DNA of 40,611 bases from Zoogloea sp. (GCA_023150095.1 JAKLLO010000024.1:1-40611), one strand, 5' to 3'; positions 1 to 10,717 are shown, numbered from the stretch's first letter. A program made the numbers and translations. Notes: generated by a model from the sequence alone, not told the origin.

Positions 1-1619
<1,619 letters not shown>

Positions 1620-1927
1620 CTGACGATTCTCCAGGACGTTACGGATTGCGTTGTTTCATGTGCCGGCTCGGGAGTCCGCCGGCTGGGCGATCGCGTCTTT
1701 TGGCCACCAGGGCACGGCGCGTATTATTGGCTTGATCGGGTTTGACCTGAGGGGGGTCAATCAGGAAATACCCTAAAGAAGCTAGCCTATAATTATGCCA
1801 CGGTTCGCCGGGCGACGTAATTCGCACGTCACGCCCGATGCTGTGGATGTCACGAATAGCCTCAACGAGTTCGTGCTCTCATCATGGGCACGCGAACCCA
1901 TAAACACACCACTGGAGAGACAACAGC
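1620..1927. promoter_or_regulatory. Divergent pckG/maeB control region
   Basis: This 308-base gap carries the outward promoters of pckG and maeB. Rightward, TATAAT at 1788-1793 is a perfect -10 hexamer, but no good -35 lies 16-18 bases upstream. Just upstream of it is an inverted repeat TTGACC-N7-GGTCAA (1742-1747 and 1755-1760), placed where an activator or repressor of maeB could bind. A GGAGAG ribosome site at 1914-1919 precedes maeB. The long leader (over 120 bases) has no coding region I can support. Promoter and operator roles are inference. Confidence 0.45.
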
Positions 1928-4195
1928 ATGGATGAACGCATTCGTCAGGCCGCCCTGGAATACCACCGCCTTCCCCGTCCGGGCAAGATTTCGATCGCCC
2001 CCACCAAGGCCCTGACCAACCAGCAGGATCTCTCGCTGGCCTACTCTCCGGGCGTGGCCGCCGCCTGCGACGCCATCGTCGAAGACCCGGCCGAGGCCGC
2101 CAACCTGACCTCCCGCAGCAACCTGATCGGCGTGGTCACCAACGGCACCGCGGTGCTGGGCCTCGGCAACATCGGGCCACTGGCTGCCAAGCCGGTGATG
2201 GAAGGCAAGGGCGTGCTGTTCAAGAAGTTCGCCGGCATCGACGTGTTCGACCTGGAGATCGACGAACCCGACGCCGACAAGCTGATCGACATGATCGCCG
2301 CGCTGGAGCCGACCTTCGGCGGCATCAACCTTGAAGACATCAAGGCGCCGGAGTGCTTCTACATCGAGAGCAAGCTGCGCGAGCGGATGAAGATCCCGGT
2401 CTTCCACGACGACCAGCACGGCACCGCCATCGTGGTGGGCGCGGCGCTGCTCAACGGCCTGCACCTGCTGGGCAAGGATCTCTCCAAGGTCAAGCTGGTC
2501 ACCTCCGGCGCGGGCGCCGCGGCGCTGGCCTGCCTGGATCTGCTGGTGATGCTGGGCGTGCCGGTCTCCAACATCTGGGTGACCGACATCGAAGGCGTGG
2601 TCTTTGAAGGCCGCACCAAGCTGATGGACCCGATCAAGGCGCGCTACGCCAAGGTGACCGACGCCCGCACCCTGGGCGAGGTGATCGAAGGCGCGGACGT
2701 GTTCCTGGGCCTGTCGGCCGGCGGCGTGCTGAAGCCCGAGATGGTCGCCAAGATGGCCGCCAACCCGCTGATCATGGCGCTCGCCAACCCGACGCCGGAA
2801 ATCCTGCCCGAAGAAGTGAAGAAGGTGCGCAGCGACGCGCTGATGGCCACCGGCCGTTCGGACTACCCGAACCAGGTGAACAACGTGCTGTGCTTCCCGT
2901 TCATCTTCCGGGGCGCGCTCGACGTGGGCGCCACCACCATCACCGACCAGATGAAGCTCGCCGCCGTCAAGGCGATCGCCGAGCTGGCCCGCGCCGAAGC
3001 CTCCGACATCGTGGCCGCCGCCTACGGCGAGAACGTCTCGGGCTTTGGCCCCGAGTACATCATTCCGAAGCCCTTCGATCCGCGCCTGATCGTCAAGATC
3101 GCGCCTGAGGTTGCCCGTGCGGCGATGGAGTCCGGCGTGGCGACCCGCCCGATCGCCGACTTCGACGCTTACCGCCAGCAGCTCAACAACTTCGTGTGGC
3201 AGTCGGGCCTGGTGATGAAGCCGGTGTTCCAGGCCGCCAAGCGTTCGCCCAAGCGGATCATCTTCTCGGAAGGCGAATCCGAGCGCGTGATGCGTGCGGT
3301 GCAGACCGTGGTGGACGAAGGCCTGTGCCGCCCGATCCTGATCGGCCGTCCGGACGTGGTGATCGAGAACATCGACCGCTTTGGCCTGCGCCTGCGCCCC
3401 GAGCTGGATTTCGAGCTGGTCAACCCCGAGACCGATCCGCGCTACGACCAGCTGTGGTCGCACTACCACTCGCTGATGGAGCGCAAGGGCGTGTCGGTGG
3501 ATTACGCCAAGCGCGAAGTGCGCCGCCGTCCCACGCTGCTCGGTTCGCTGCTCCTCAAGTTCGGCTACGCCGACGGGATGATCTGCGGCACCTACGGCAT
3601 GCACGGCCTGCACCTCAAGTTCATCGAGACGGTGCTGGGCCGCCAGAAGGGCGTGCGCAACTTCTACACCATGAACCTGCTGGCGCTGCCGGGCCGCACG
3701 GTGTTCCTGTGCGACACCTATGTGAACTACGACCCGACGCCCGAGCAGGTGGTCGAGATGACCCGCCTGGCCGCCGACGAAGTGCGCCGCTTCGGCATCC
3801 AGCCGCGCATCGCGCTGCTGTCGCACTCCAGCTTCGGCACCGACAACTCGCCCACCGCCGAGAAGATGCGCAAGGCGCTGGTGATGCTCCACGCCGAGCA
3901 CGGCGATCTGCAGGTCGAAGGCGAGATGCACGGTGACGCGGCGCTGGATTCGGCGATCCGCCAGCAGATCTTCCCCAACGCCAAGATGAAGGAAGACGCC
4001 AACCTGCTGATCTTCCCGACTCTCGACGCGGCCAACATCGCCTTCAACCTGCTCAAGACGGCGGCGGGCGAAGGCATGACCATCGGCCCGATCCTGCTCG
4101 GCTCGGCCAAGCCGGTGCACATCCTCACCCCGACCGCCACCGTGCGGCGGATCGTCAACATGACGGCGCTCACCGTCGTCGAAGCGGGTCGCTGA
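1928..4195 (+). CDS. maeB: NADP-dependent malic enzyme with phosphotransacetylase-like domain
   Basis: Oxidative decarboxylation of malate to pyruvate with NADP, supplying pyruvate and NADPH. The 755 residues match the MaeB long form: malic N-terminal domain (about 1-160, with catalytic Tyr39 in [10 protein letters not shown], the lysine region [16 protein letters not shown] and the metal site HDDQHGTA), a Rossmann NADP domain (about 160-410, [16 protein letters not shown]), then a PTA/PTB domain (about 425-750, beginning [16 protein letters not shown]). In MaeB proteins the PTA-like part is regulatory (acetyl-CoA sensing) and does not itself transfer acetyl groups. ATG at 1928 has a GGAGAG site eight bases upstream. 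Divergent from pckG. Very sure of identity. Confidence 0.97.
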   Translation: MDERIRQAALEYHRLPRPGKISIAPTKALTNQQDLSLAYSPGVAAACDAIVEDPAEAANLTSRSNLIGVVTNGTAVLGLGNIGPLAAKPVMEGKGVLFKKFAGIDVFDLEIDEPDADKLIDMIAALEPTFGGINLEDIKAPECFYIESKLRERMKIPVFHDDQHGTAIVVGAALLNGLHLLGKDLSKVKLVTSGAGAAALACLDLLVMLGVPVSNIWVTDIEGVVFEGRTKLMDPIKARYAKVTDARTLGEVIEGADVFLGLSAGGVLKPEMVAKMAANPLIMALANPTPEILPEEVKKVRSDALMATGRSDYPNQVNNVLCFPFIFRGALDVGATTITDQMKLAAVKAIAELARAEASDIVAAAYGENVSGFGPEYIIPKPFDPRLIVKIAPEVARAAMESGVATRPIADFDAYRQQLNNFVWQSGLVMKPVFQAAKRSPKRIIFSEGESERVMRAVQTVVDEGLCRPILIGRPDVVIENIDRFGLRLRPELDFELVNPETDPRYDQLWSHYHSLMERKGVSVDYAKREVRRRPTLLGSLLLKFGYADGMICGTYGMHGLHLKFIETVLGRQKGVRNFYTMNLLALPGRTVFLCDTYVNYDPTPEQVVEMTRLAADEVRRFGIQPRIALLSHSSFGTDNSPTAEKMRKALVMLHAEHGDLQVEGEMHGDAALDSAIRQQIFPNAKMKEDANLLIFPTLDAANIAFNLLKTAAGEGMTIGPILLGSAKPVHILTPTATVRRIVNMTALTVVEAGR

Positions 4196-4254
4196 TCCGC
4201 AACACCGGCTCAGTTCCGGCCGCCGCGTGCCGTTAAGCTTCACAGCAATCGGGT

Positions 4255-4260
4255 GGAGGG
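4255..4260 (+). promoter_or_regulatory. Ribosome binding site fixing the patatin start
   Basis: GGAGGG, seven bases before the ATG at 4268. It selects that ATG over the in-frame GTG at 4253, which lies upstream of the site. Confidence 0.7.
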
Positions 4261-4267
4261 TGACGGC

Positions 4268-5407
4268 ATGACGGACGGCAGGGCTGCGCTGGTGCTCACC
4301 GGCGGTGGCGCGCGGGCGGCCTATCAGGTCGGCGCGCTGATCGCCATCCGCGACGTGTGGGGCAAGCGCGCGGAGAATCCCTTTCCGATCATCTGCGGCA
4401 CCTCGGCGGGCGCGGTGAATGCCGTCGCGCTGGCGGTGTTCTCGGCCAACTTCAACGAGGCGGTGAAGAAGCTCGCCTTCATCTGGCGCAACTTCCGCGT
4501 CCATCACGTCTATCGGGCCGACACCCTGGCGATCGCCGAATCGGTGACCCGCTGGGGCTCGGCGATGTTCCTCGGCTGGCTGTTCCGCCAGTCGCCGCGA
4601 TCCCTGCTCGACAACCAGCCCCTGCGCGAACTCCTCGAAGCGCAGCTCGATTTTGGCGCCATCGGCCGTGCCATCGCCGACGGTCACCTGCAGGCGGTGA
4701 CCGTGACGGCCTCCGGCTACACCTCGGGCGAGAGCCTGTCGTTCTTTCAGGGGCGCGAGGATCTGCAACCCTGGCGGCGCGCCCAGCGCGTCGGCGTGCG
4801 CAGCGACATCAAGGTCGAGCATCTGCTCGCCTCCAGCGCGATCCCCTTCGTGTTTCCGGCGGTGCGGATCAACCGCGAGTACTTCGGCGATGGCTCGATG
4901 CGCCAGACGGCGCCGATCAGCCCGGTGATCCACCTGGGCGCCGACCGCATCCTGGTGATCGCCGGCGGTCGGCGTTCGGAAGAGGCGAGGCAACGGACGG
5001 ACCTGTATCCGTCGCCGGCGCAGGTGGCCGGGCATGCCCTGTCGAGCATCTTCCTGGATGGCCTGTCGATGGATCTGGAGCGGCTGGAGCGCATCAACGG
5101 CACTGTCGGCGCCCTGACGCCGGCGCAGCGCGAGGCGGCCGGGATCGCCCTGCGGCCCATCGAAACCTTTGTGATTGCGCCATCGCAGCGACTCGATTAT
5201 CTTGCCGCCCGCCATCGCAATGCGCTTCCGCGGGCCTTGCGGCTGGTTTTGGGCGGGATTGGTGCAACGCGAAAGAACGGCTCGGTGTTACTCTCTTACC
5301 TTTTGTTCGAGCGCGGGTATACCCGCGCCCTGATGGAGCTGGGTTACCGGGATGCGATGAGCCGGCGCGCCGAGCTCGCCCGCTTCCTGAGGGTGCCCGA
5401 GCAATGA
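4268..5407 (+). CDS. Patatin-like phospholipase
   Basis: Predicted acyl hydrolase of the patatin family (Ser-Asp dyad lipid esterases), 379 residues from the ATG at 4268. Visible motifs: glycine-rich oxyanion loop [15 protein letters not shown] near residues 10-24; nucleophile elbow GTSAG with Ser46; catalytic DG of FGDGSMRQ with Asp208. No signal peptide or transmembrane segment is evident, so cytoplasmic or membrane-peripheral. The C-terminal half after about residue 270 is less conserved ([25 protein letters not shown]). It follows maeB by 72 bases in the same direction but has no functional link that I can see. Substrate unknown; phospholipid remodelling is the usual guess for the family. 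Confidence 0.9.
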   Translation: MTDGRAALVLTGGGARAAYQVGALIAIRDVWGKRAENPFPIICGTSAGAVNAVALAVFSANFNEAVKKLAFIWRNFRVHHVYRADTLAIAESVTRWGSAMFLGWLFRQSPRSLLDNQPLRELLEAQLDFGAIGRAIADGHLQAVTVTASGYTSGESLSFFQGREDLQPWRRAQRVGVRSDIKVEHLLASSAIPFVFPAVRINREYFGDGSMRQTAPISPVIHLGADRILVIAGGRRSEEARQRTDLYPSPAQVAGHALSSIFLDGLSMDLERLERINGTVGALTPAQREAAGIALRPIETFVIAPSQRLDYLAARHRNALPRALRLVLGGIGATRKNGSVLLSYLLFERGYTRALMELGYRDAMSRRAELARFLRVPEQ

Positions 5408-5665
5408 AGGCTTTCGGCGCTCGAGTTTGATCCGGGGCCCCCGTCGGTTACAAAAAAAGATTCACAAAAAACTTCAAAAATTTAGAATAAGCCATTATTT
5501 TGAATAGAAGTCTGCCGTTAACGGCTTGTCGCCCAAAATGAGGCGTAGCCCGCGGCAGCTTTTCGTCATCGGGTGATGACGAAGCGTACATGCGAGCTTC
5601 ATCGCGTCGATTTTGTTTGCAGCGGAGGCGTACCTCCGCTGTCGTTTAGATTTGGTTTGGAAACG
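5408..5665 (+). promoter_or_regulatory. AT-rich promoter and structured leader of the PbpG gene
   Basis: An AT-rich block stands out from the GC-rich surroundings. TTCACA (5461-5466) and TAGAAT (5483-5488), 16 bases apart, form a credible sigma-70 promoter. The leader of about 170 bases then holds three perfect inverted repeats: GCCGTTAACGGC at 5514-5525; TTCGTCATC/GATGACGAA at 5562-5570 and 5575-5583 with a 4-base loop; CAGCGGAGG/CCTCCGCTG at 5620-5628 and 5633-5641 with a 4-base loop. None is followed by a T run, so they are not simple terminators. The third hairpin ends 24 bases before the start codon and contains a GGAGG that it would sequester. Confidence 0.55.
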
Positions 5666-6754
5666 ATGAAAATCCGTAATTCCCTGCTTGCCCTGCTGAG
5701 TGTTTTTGCGCTTGGTTCGGGGGTGTCGGTCGATGCTCTTGCTGCCGCGCAGCACGCGTCCGCCAAGAAGGTCGCCGCGCCGGCCAAGTCCGTCGCCAAG
5801 GTCGCCAAGGTCGAAAAATCCGCAAAGGGTCGCAAGATGGCTGCGGCTGCGCCGGTCCGGACCAGCGCCAAGTCCGTCGCCCGGCGCGATCACGCCCACG
5901 CCCGCGTCGCCGCTGCGCCGGTGGTCCAGCGTGCCAACTTTGCCCCGGCTGCGGCCGAGATTGACCAGGAAGGCAACCCGCTGCTTCATTCGGCGGCCTT
6001 CATGATCGCCGACCAGGCCACTGGCAACGTGCTGCTCGAGAAGAACTCCGACGCCGTGCTGCCGATCGCCTCGATCACCAAGCTGATGACCGCCATGGTC
6101 GTGCTGGATGCGCGCCTCAATCTGGGCGAGATCCTCACCATCGGCCAGGAAGACGTGGACACCCTGCGCGGCAGCAGCTCCCACGTGCCCGTTGGCACCG
6201 AACTCGCCCGCGAAGACATGCTGCGCCTGGCGCTGATGTCGTCCGAGAACCGCGCCGCGTCGTCCCTGGCCCGTCACTACCCGGGCGGCCTGCCGGCCTT
6301 CGTGGCGGCCATGAACCGCAAGGCCGCGTCGCTGGGCCTGCGCGAGACCCGCTTCTCCGACAGCACCGGCCTCAACTCGGCCAACGTGTCGAGCGCCCGC
6401 GATCTGGTCAAGATGGTGTCCGCCGCGTCGCGCTATCCGTTGATCCGTGAGTTCTCCACCACCGCCAACTACGTGGTGTCGCTCAACGGCCGTCAGCGCC
6501 AGTTCAACAACACCAACGCGCTGGTGAGCAGCCCCGACTGGCAGATCGGCGTCTCCAAGACCGGCTTCATCAACGAATCCGGCAAGTGCCTGGTGATGCA
6601 GGCCTGGCTGCTCAACAAGCCCATGATCATCGTGCTGCTGGACTCCTTCGGCCGCTTCACCCGCGTGGCGGATGCCCAGCGGGTCAAGCGCTGGCTCGAG
6701 AGCGCGGCCGTGCAGCAGAAAGTGGCGGCCAACGGCCGTGGCCCGTCGACCTGA
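5666..6754 (+). CDS. pbpG: D-alanyl-D-alanine endopeptidase, PbpG/PBP7 type (peptidase S11)
   Basis: Periplasmic penicillin-binding serine peptidase that cleaves D-Ala-mDAP crosslinks in peptidoglycan. From ATG 5666 (MKIRNSLLALLSVFALGSG) it is 362 residues. An N-terminal signal peptide of about 26 residues is followed by a Lys/Ala/Val-rich basic linker to about residue 95 (repeats of AKSVAKV type), then the S11 domain with SITK (Ser136, Lys139), SEN (193-195) and KTG (298-300). An upstream in-frame ATG at 5573 would put a non-signal sequence ahead of the signal peptide and lies inside a palindrome, so I prefer 5666. The basic linker may bind anionic wall polymer (inference). It ends at a strong shared terminator with the convergent IclR gene. 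Confidence 0.9.
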   Translation: MKIRNSLLALLSVFALGSGVSVDALAAAQHASAKKVAAPAKSVAKVAKVEKSAKGRKMAAAAPVRTSAKSVARRDHAHARVAAAPVVQRANFAPAAAEIDQEGNPLLHSAAFMIADQATGNVLLEKNSDAVLPIASITKLMTAMVVLDARLNLGEILTIGQEDVDTLRGSSSHVPVGTELAREDMLRLALMSSENRAASSLARHYPGGLPAFVAAMNRKAASLGLRETRFSDSTGLNSANVSSARDLVKMVSAASRYPLIREFSTTANYVVSLNGRQRQFNNTNALVSSPDWQIGVSKTGFINESGKCLVMQAWLLNKPMIIVLLDSFGRFTRVADAQRVKRWLESAAVQQKVAANGRGPST

Positions 6755-6773
6755 TCGGGTTATCGCTTCAAGC

Positions 6774-6806
6774 AAAACGGGCGCCGATGGCGCCCGTTTT
6801 GTTTTG
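6774..6806. terminator. Bidirectional terminator between pbpG and the IclR gene
   Basis: Perfect 12-base stem AAAACGGGCGCC / GGCGCCCGTTTT (6774-6785 and 6789-6800), 3-base loop, T-rich on both flanks. It serves both convergent genes. Confidence 0.9.
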
Positions 6807-6826
6807 CCTGAGCAACTGATTACGAA

Positions 6827-7603
6827 TCAGCGGTTCGGCGGCACGTAGCCCAGCGCGCGGCTGATCTCGTCGGCGGTTTCGCGGATCAGCGGGGCGCGAT
6901 CCGGATCAAAGCGCTCGGACGGCGTGGACAGGGACAGCCCGGCGATCAGCTCGCCGCTGTCGTCGCGGATGCCGGCGGCGATGCAGCGCACGCCGGTTTC
7001 CACTTCGTCCATGTCGAAGGCCACGCCGTGACGGCGCACCTTGTCGAGCTCCTTCTCGAGGCCCTGCAGGGTGGTGATGGAGGTGGCGGTGGACGACGGC
7101 AGGCCGGTGCGCTTGGCGTATTCCTTGACCTTCTGGGCGCCGTCCTCGACCAGGAACAGCTTGCCGGTGGCGGTGGTGTGCAGCGGCGCGCGCGCGCCGA
7201 CGATGTGCACCACCCGCACGGCTGACTTGCCGCTGGAGGTTCGTTCGATGTAGACGATCTCGTCGCCGGCGCGGATGCCCAGGTTGACGCTCTCGCCGGT
7301 GGCGGCGTGGAGCTTGAGCATCGCCGACATGGCGGTCTCGCGCAGGGAGATGCGGGATTTGACCAGGCTGCCCAGTTCGAGCAGGCGGATGCCGAGGCGA
7401 TAGACGCCGGCGTCGCTGCGTTCGACAAAGCCACTGCTGGTCATCGCGCCGAGGATGCGGTGAGCGGTGGACGAGTGCAGGCCGGTTTCGAGGGCGAGCT
7501 GTTTGAGCGGCACCGGATCAGGGTGCTCGGCGAGGACGTCGAGCAACTTCATCATGCGCTCGATGACCTGGATGGGATTCTTCGCGGTTTCTGGCGTGGA
7601 CAA
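6827..7603 (-). CDS. IclR-family transcriptional regulator
   Basis: DNA-binding regulator, 258 residues. An N-terminal winged helix-turn-helix (about 10-70; LKQLALETGLHSSTAHRILGAM is the recognition region, ending GFVERSDAGVYRLGIRLLELG) precedes the IclR effector domain (about 85-250; GESVNLGIRAGDEIVYIER, LHTTATGKLFL, GVAFDMDEVETGVRCIAAGI, AGLSLSTPSERF). The first start codon in frame after an upstream TAG is a TTG at 7603; an internal ATG would cut into the HTH, so TTG is the best call although no clear ribosome site is seen. Effector and target are unknown; IclR regulators often control aromatic or carboxylate catabolism. It is isolated between pbpG and the transporter block. Confidence 0.9.
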   Translation of the reverse strand: MSTPETAKNPIQVIERMMKLLDVLAEHPDPVPLKQLALETGLHSSTAHRILGAMTSSGFVERSDAGVYRLGIRLLELGSLVKSRISLRETAMSAMLKLHAATGESVNLGIRAGDEIVYIERTSSGKSAVRVVHIVGARAPLHTTATGKLFLVEDGAQKVKEYAKRTGLPSSTATSITTLQGLEKELDKVRRHGVAFDMDEVETGVRCIAAGIRDDSGELIAGLSLSTPSERFDPDRAPLIRETADEISRALGYVPPNR

Positions 7604-7693
7604 AGCGTTTTCTGGGCGGGTCGTCAGGGATGGCGAATGGTAGCGCAGTCCCGTTGATTTCGCCTAGTGAAATGCTGCGCTGCGAAAGCGGGC

Positions 7694-8425
7694 TTACAGG
7701 CGGATCGAGAACGGCGTGAAGTTGGTGTCCACGTCGTAGTGATCTTCGCGTTCGGCGCGCTTCAGGAAGGCCACGATCTTGTAGGTGAGCGGGGTGAACA
7801 GCACCTCGACGGCAACCTTGGAGACGAACTGGGTGAGCATGATCCCTGGCAGCAGCTCGTTGGGGATCAGGCCGGAATTCCAGAAGGCGATGGGGTAGAA
7901 GAGCATCGAATCCACACCTTCGCCGACGATGGTCGAGCCGATGGTGCGCTGCCACAGGTGGCGCCCGTTGCTCCTCACCTTCATCCGGGCGAGCACGAAG
8001 GAATTGACGAACTCGCCGCAAAAGAAGGCGCACAGGGACGCGCCGACGATCCGCCAGGTGGAGCCGAAGGCGATCTCGTAAGCGGGTTGGTTGGCCCAGC
8101 CGGGAGCGGGCGGGAGCGCCACGATGACGGCGGCCATCACCGAGGCGAAGACCATCGCCGCAAAGCCGGCCCAGATCACCCGCCGGGCGCGGGCGTAGCC
8201 ATACACCTCGGTGAGCACGTCGCCGAAGATGTACGAGATGGGGAAGAACAGCACGCCAGCGCCGAAGGTGACCGGGCCCCAGCCGGGCAGATCGAGCTGG
8301 GCCGCCTTGGCGGGGCCGATCAGGTTGGAGCACAGATATACGGCCACGAAGGCGGCCATCACGAACTCGTAGTAGCGGTACTGGCGGTTCGGATCGGGCT
8401 GGAGGTGGGGGCCGGCGGTGGTCAT
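7694..8425 (-). CDS. Queuosine precursor transporter (YhhQ/COG1738, DUF165)
   Basis: Inner-membrane importer of queuosine precursors (preQ0/preQ1 or queuine-type bases) of the vitamin-uptake-like YhhQ family, 243 residues from ATG 8425. About six hydrophobic segments. Family signatures seen: YEFVMAAFVAVYLCSNLIGPAKA, GAGVLFFPISYIFGDVLTEVYGY, FFCGEFVNSFVLARMKV, RTIGSTIVGEGVDSMLFYPIAF, VEVLFTPLTYKIVAFLKR. It starts 11 bases after the nucleoside-gate gene ends, so the two are probably co-transcribed; this pairs a nucleobase transporter with a putative nucleoside-type permease. No preQ1 riboswitch-like leader is evident in that 11-base gap. Confidence 0.92.
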   Translation of the reverse strand: MTTAGPHLQPDPNRQYRYYEFVMAAFVAVYLCSNLIGPAKAAQLDLPGWGPVTFGAGVLFFPISYIFGDVLTEVYGYARARRVIWAGFAAMVFASVMAAVIVALPPAPGWANQPAYEIAFGSTWRIVGASLCAFFCGEFVNSFVLARMKVRSNGRHLWQRTIGSTIVGEGVDSMLFYPIAFWNSGLIPNELLPGIMLTQFVSKVAVEVLFTPLTYKIVAFLKRAEREDHYDVDTNFTPFSIRL

Positions 8426-8436
8426 GGCGGCTGGCT

Positions 8437-9378
8437 TCAGCCGATGAGCAGATGGCCGGCGGCGCGGACCAGGATGCCGACGACCGCGCCGAGGGCGGCG
8501 GGCTTCCAGACATCCGCCACCCGCCGGCCGGCGGAGATCAGTACGGCCACGCCGGGGATGTCCAGCGGGTGGATCAGCAGCCCGGCGCTGGCGCCGTTGA
8601 GGGTGGCCGCGCTGGCGGTGCCGGCCCGCAGCATCTCGTCCATCACGCCCATCATGGCGGTGCCACCGGCGAGAAACTTGGTGAGGGTGGGCAGGATCAG
8701 CGCCGGGTCGGCGCCCACGGCCAGCAGCGCCGGCGACAGCCACAGGGTGAGCGCGTCGAGCGCCCCCAGCCGGCGCAGGGCCAGCACCACGGTCAGGGAC
8801 AGCACCAGCATCGGGATGGCGCCGACGGCGATCTTGAAGGCTTCGGCACCGGCCCGGTTGATGACATCTAAGATGCCCTTGGCGCTGTCGGCGACCGGAT
8901 GCTGCAGGGTTTCGTCGAGGGTGTGCTCGGTGGCCGACAGCTGGCGACCGAAGACGTAGTACGTGGCGGCTGCCGCGACAAGGCCGCCGACCATCGACCA
9001 TGCCAGCACGATGCCGAAATGCAGCCCCATCGCCGCCAGCGGCATCGACACGTTGGCCTGGGCCATGGCCATCACCATTGCCAGGGTGGCGGCCAGGTGA
9101 CGGCTGGAGGTGCCCCGCTGGTCCATCATCGCCAGGGTGGCGACCGGTGCGGCGAAGCTGACGAAGTTGATCTGCACGGCGGCGAACACCCCCAGCCCGG
9201 TGAGGCCGAAGGGGCGCAGCAGCGGCGCGATGCGGGCCACCGCCCAGTCGAGCACGCCGCGGGCTTCGAGCATGCGCATCAGCGACAGCATGACGATCAT
9301 CACCGGCAGCAGCACGAAGAACGACAGCTCGACCGCGGAGCGGCCGGCGCGCAGGATCACATCGATCAGCAAATCCAT
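8437..9378 (-). CDS. Nucleoside recognition (Gate) domain membrane protein
   Basis: Integral membrane protein of 313 residues with about eight hydrophobic segments, containing two Gate-type blocks (residues about 10-150 and 165-305), resembling spore maturation A/B and YjiG/YjiH-like proteins. Typical strings are VQINFVSFAAPVATLAMMDQRG and LPTLTKFLAGGTAMMGVMDE. Function of this subgroup is not established; the Gate fold is shared with concentrative nucleoside transporters. ATG at 9378. It lies between lrgB and the queuosine precursor transporter on the same strand. Substrate is unknown; a role in nucleoside or precursor movement is inference from neighbours. Confidence 0.75.
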   Translation of the reverse strand: MDLLIDVILRAGRSAVELSFFVLLPVMIVMLSLMRMLEARGVLDWAVARIAPLLRPFGLTGLGVFAAVQINFVSFAAPVATLAMMDQRGTSSRHLAATLAMVMAMAQANVSMPLAAMGLHFGIVLAWSMVGGLVAAAATYYVFGRQLSATEHTLDETLQHPVADSAKGILDVINRAGAEAFKIAVGAIPMLVLSLTVVLALRRLGALDALTLWLSPALLAVGADPALILPTLTKFLAGGTAMMGVMDEMLRAGTASAATLNGASAGLLIHPLDIPGVAVLISAGRRVADVWKPAALGAVVGILVRAAGHLLIG

Positions 9379-9405
9379 GGTTGCGGTGCAGCAAAAATGC
9401 GACGA

Positions 9406-9420
9406 CCCCGATTATCGGGG
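9406..9420 (-). terminator. Small palindrome between lrgB and the gate-protein gene
   Basis: CCCCGAT-T-ATCGGGG is a perfect palindrome in the 87-base gap. On the minus strand a T5 run follows only after nine bases, so it would be at most a weak terminator or a processing hairpin that separates lrgAB from the downstream pair. Confidence 0.3.
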
Positions 9421-9465
9421 CCGTCCGGGAGGCGGGCAAGCAGGGCAGACCCCTATGGCATGGCG

Positions 9466-10203
9466 TCAGGGCTTGAACAGCCCGGCCACCAGCGGCAGCA
9501 GCCAGGGCAGGGTGAGGGCGGTGAACAGGCCGTTGAGGCCCATCGCCAGGGCCGCGAAGGCGCCGGTCTGCTCGCTGATCTGGAAGGCCCGGGCGGTGCC
9601 GATGCCGTGGCAGGCGAGGCCCAGCGCGAAGCCGATGCTGGGGTCGTCCTTCACGCCCATCCGGCGCAGGATGCCGTCGGCGAAGATGGCGCCGAAGATG
9701 CCGGTGAGGATCACGAACACTGCGGTGAGCGAGGCGAGCCCGCCCAGGCGCTCGGCAATGCCCATGGCGATCGGGGTGGTGACCGACTTGGGCGCCAGCG
9801 ACACCATCGTCGGCGTGCTGGCCCCCAGTAGCGCGCCGATGCCATAGGCCGACAGGCCTGCCACCAGCGAGCCCACCACCAGGGCGATCAGCAGCGGGCC
9901 GCTCATTTCCATCAGCCGCTTGAGCTGCCCGTGGAGCGGCACGGCGAGGGCGACGGTGGTGGGGCCGAGCAGGAAGTGCACGAACTGGGCGCCGTCGAAA
10001 TAGCGCTGGTAGGGCGTGCCGGTGACGAGCAGCAGGCTGACCAGCACGGCCACCGAAATGAGCACCGGATTGACCGCCGGATGCCCGCCCGCCTTGCGGT
10101 GGAGCAGGATCGCCAGCATGTACACCGCCAGGGTGAGGGTCAGCCACAGGAGCGGCTGGGCCGAGAGATAAACCCAGATCTCGGTCATGCTTTCGGTGTT
10201 CAT
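9466..10203 (-). CDS. lrgB: LrgB/CidB-family membrane protein
   Basis: Inner-membrane protein of 245 residues, partner of the holin-like LrgA/CidA; in other bacteria the pair modulates murein hydrolase activity, cell lysis or pyruvate/glycolate efflux. Family signatures: PYQRYFDGAQFVHFLLGPTTVALAVPL, SLAPKSVTTPIAMGIAERLGG, GFALGLACHGIGTARAFQ. About eight hydrophobic helices. Its ATG at 10203 overlaps the lrgA stop by four bases (ATGA), showing translational coupling. Physiological role here is not determined by sequence. Confidence 0.92.
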   Translation of the reverse strand: MNTESMTEIWVYLSAQPLLWLTLTLAVYMLAILLHRKAGGHPAVNPVLISVAVLVSLLLVTGTPYQRYFDGAQFVHFLLGPTTVALAVPLHGQLKRLMEMSGPLLIALVVGSLVAGLSAYGIGALLGASTPTMVSLAPKSVTTPIAMGIAERLGGLASLTAVFVILTGIFGAIFADGILRRMGVKDDPSIGFALGLACHGIGTARAFQISEQTGAFAALAMGLNGLFTALTLPWLLPLVAGLFKP

Positions 10204-10556
10204 CGGGCACCTCCGTTCGCGCGCTTGCGGGTCAGATAGTGCAGGGTGAGCCCGGTGGCGGCGAGCCCCAGGATCGTGCTGGCCACGAGGGCGATGGCGA
10301 TGGGCCAGGCCTCGCCGGCCAGCCGGCTGGCGTGGAGCATCACGCCGGTGCCGGCGGGCACGAAGAGCAGCGAGAGGTTCTGCAGCAGGCCGCCGGCGGT
10401 GGTGCGCAGGTGTTCATCGGGGCCGCGCCGGGCGATGAGGTAGACCATCAGCAGGGCCATCCCCAGCACGGGGCCGGGCACCGGCAGATGCAGGGCGACC
10501 CGCAGGGTTTCGCCGGCAAGCTGGAAGGCAAGGAGGAGGGCAAAGGCGGCGATCAT
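10200..10556 (-). CDS. lrgA: LrgA/CidA-family holin-like protein
   Basis: Small (118 residues) membrane protein with four hydrophobic segments and the family motif VPGPVLGMALLMVYL. The stretch LRTTAGGLLQNLSLLFVPAGTGVMLH is characteristic of CidA/LrgA. It is first in a leftward operon with lrgB. No LytSR-type regulator is beside it. Whether it acts as a holin-like lysis factor or as a small-metabolite exporter subunit cannot be told from sequence. Confidence 0.9.
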   Translation of the reverse strand: MIAAFALLLAFQLAGETLRVALHLPVPGPVLGMALLMVYLIARRGPDEHLRTTAGGLLQNLSLLFVPAGTGVMLHASRLAGEAWPIAIALVASTILGLAATGLTLHYLTRKRANGGAR

Positions 10557-10717
10557 GAAGGTGCCTTTCTTGAAACGATGCGGAGGAACAGGCCGACATT
10601 ATCCGCAAGAGGCGGGTGCGGTGCAGCAATCGCCCGCGTGCGTGCCGGGTTTGACCCGCTGCGGGCGGTGGGAATGCATCCGGCGGGCGGCGTCGTTGCC
10701 GATCGGCTGCCGGGCCC

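Noticed and set aside
4298..4330. GGGARA in the patatin oxyanion loop instead of GGGxRG
   Set aside because: The second glycine is replaced, but [15 protein letters not shown] loops occur in many bacterial patatin-like proteins, and Ser46 and Asp208 are intact, so I do not treat it as an inactivating change.
1862..5215. A very long open reading frame (over 1100 codons) on the minus strand across maeB and the patatin gene
   Set aside because: It is antisense to two clear genes, its composition is His/Arg/Gln/Gly-rich without any domain, and long antisense frames are expected in GC-rich coding DNA.
7694..10210. 838-codon minus-strand frame covering lrgB, the gate gene and the queuosine transporter
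   Set aside because: Only its last 243 residues, from ATG 8425, resemble a real protein; the rest is out of frame with two well-supported genes.
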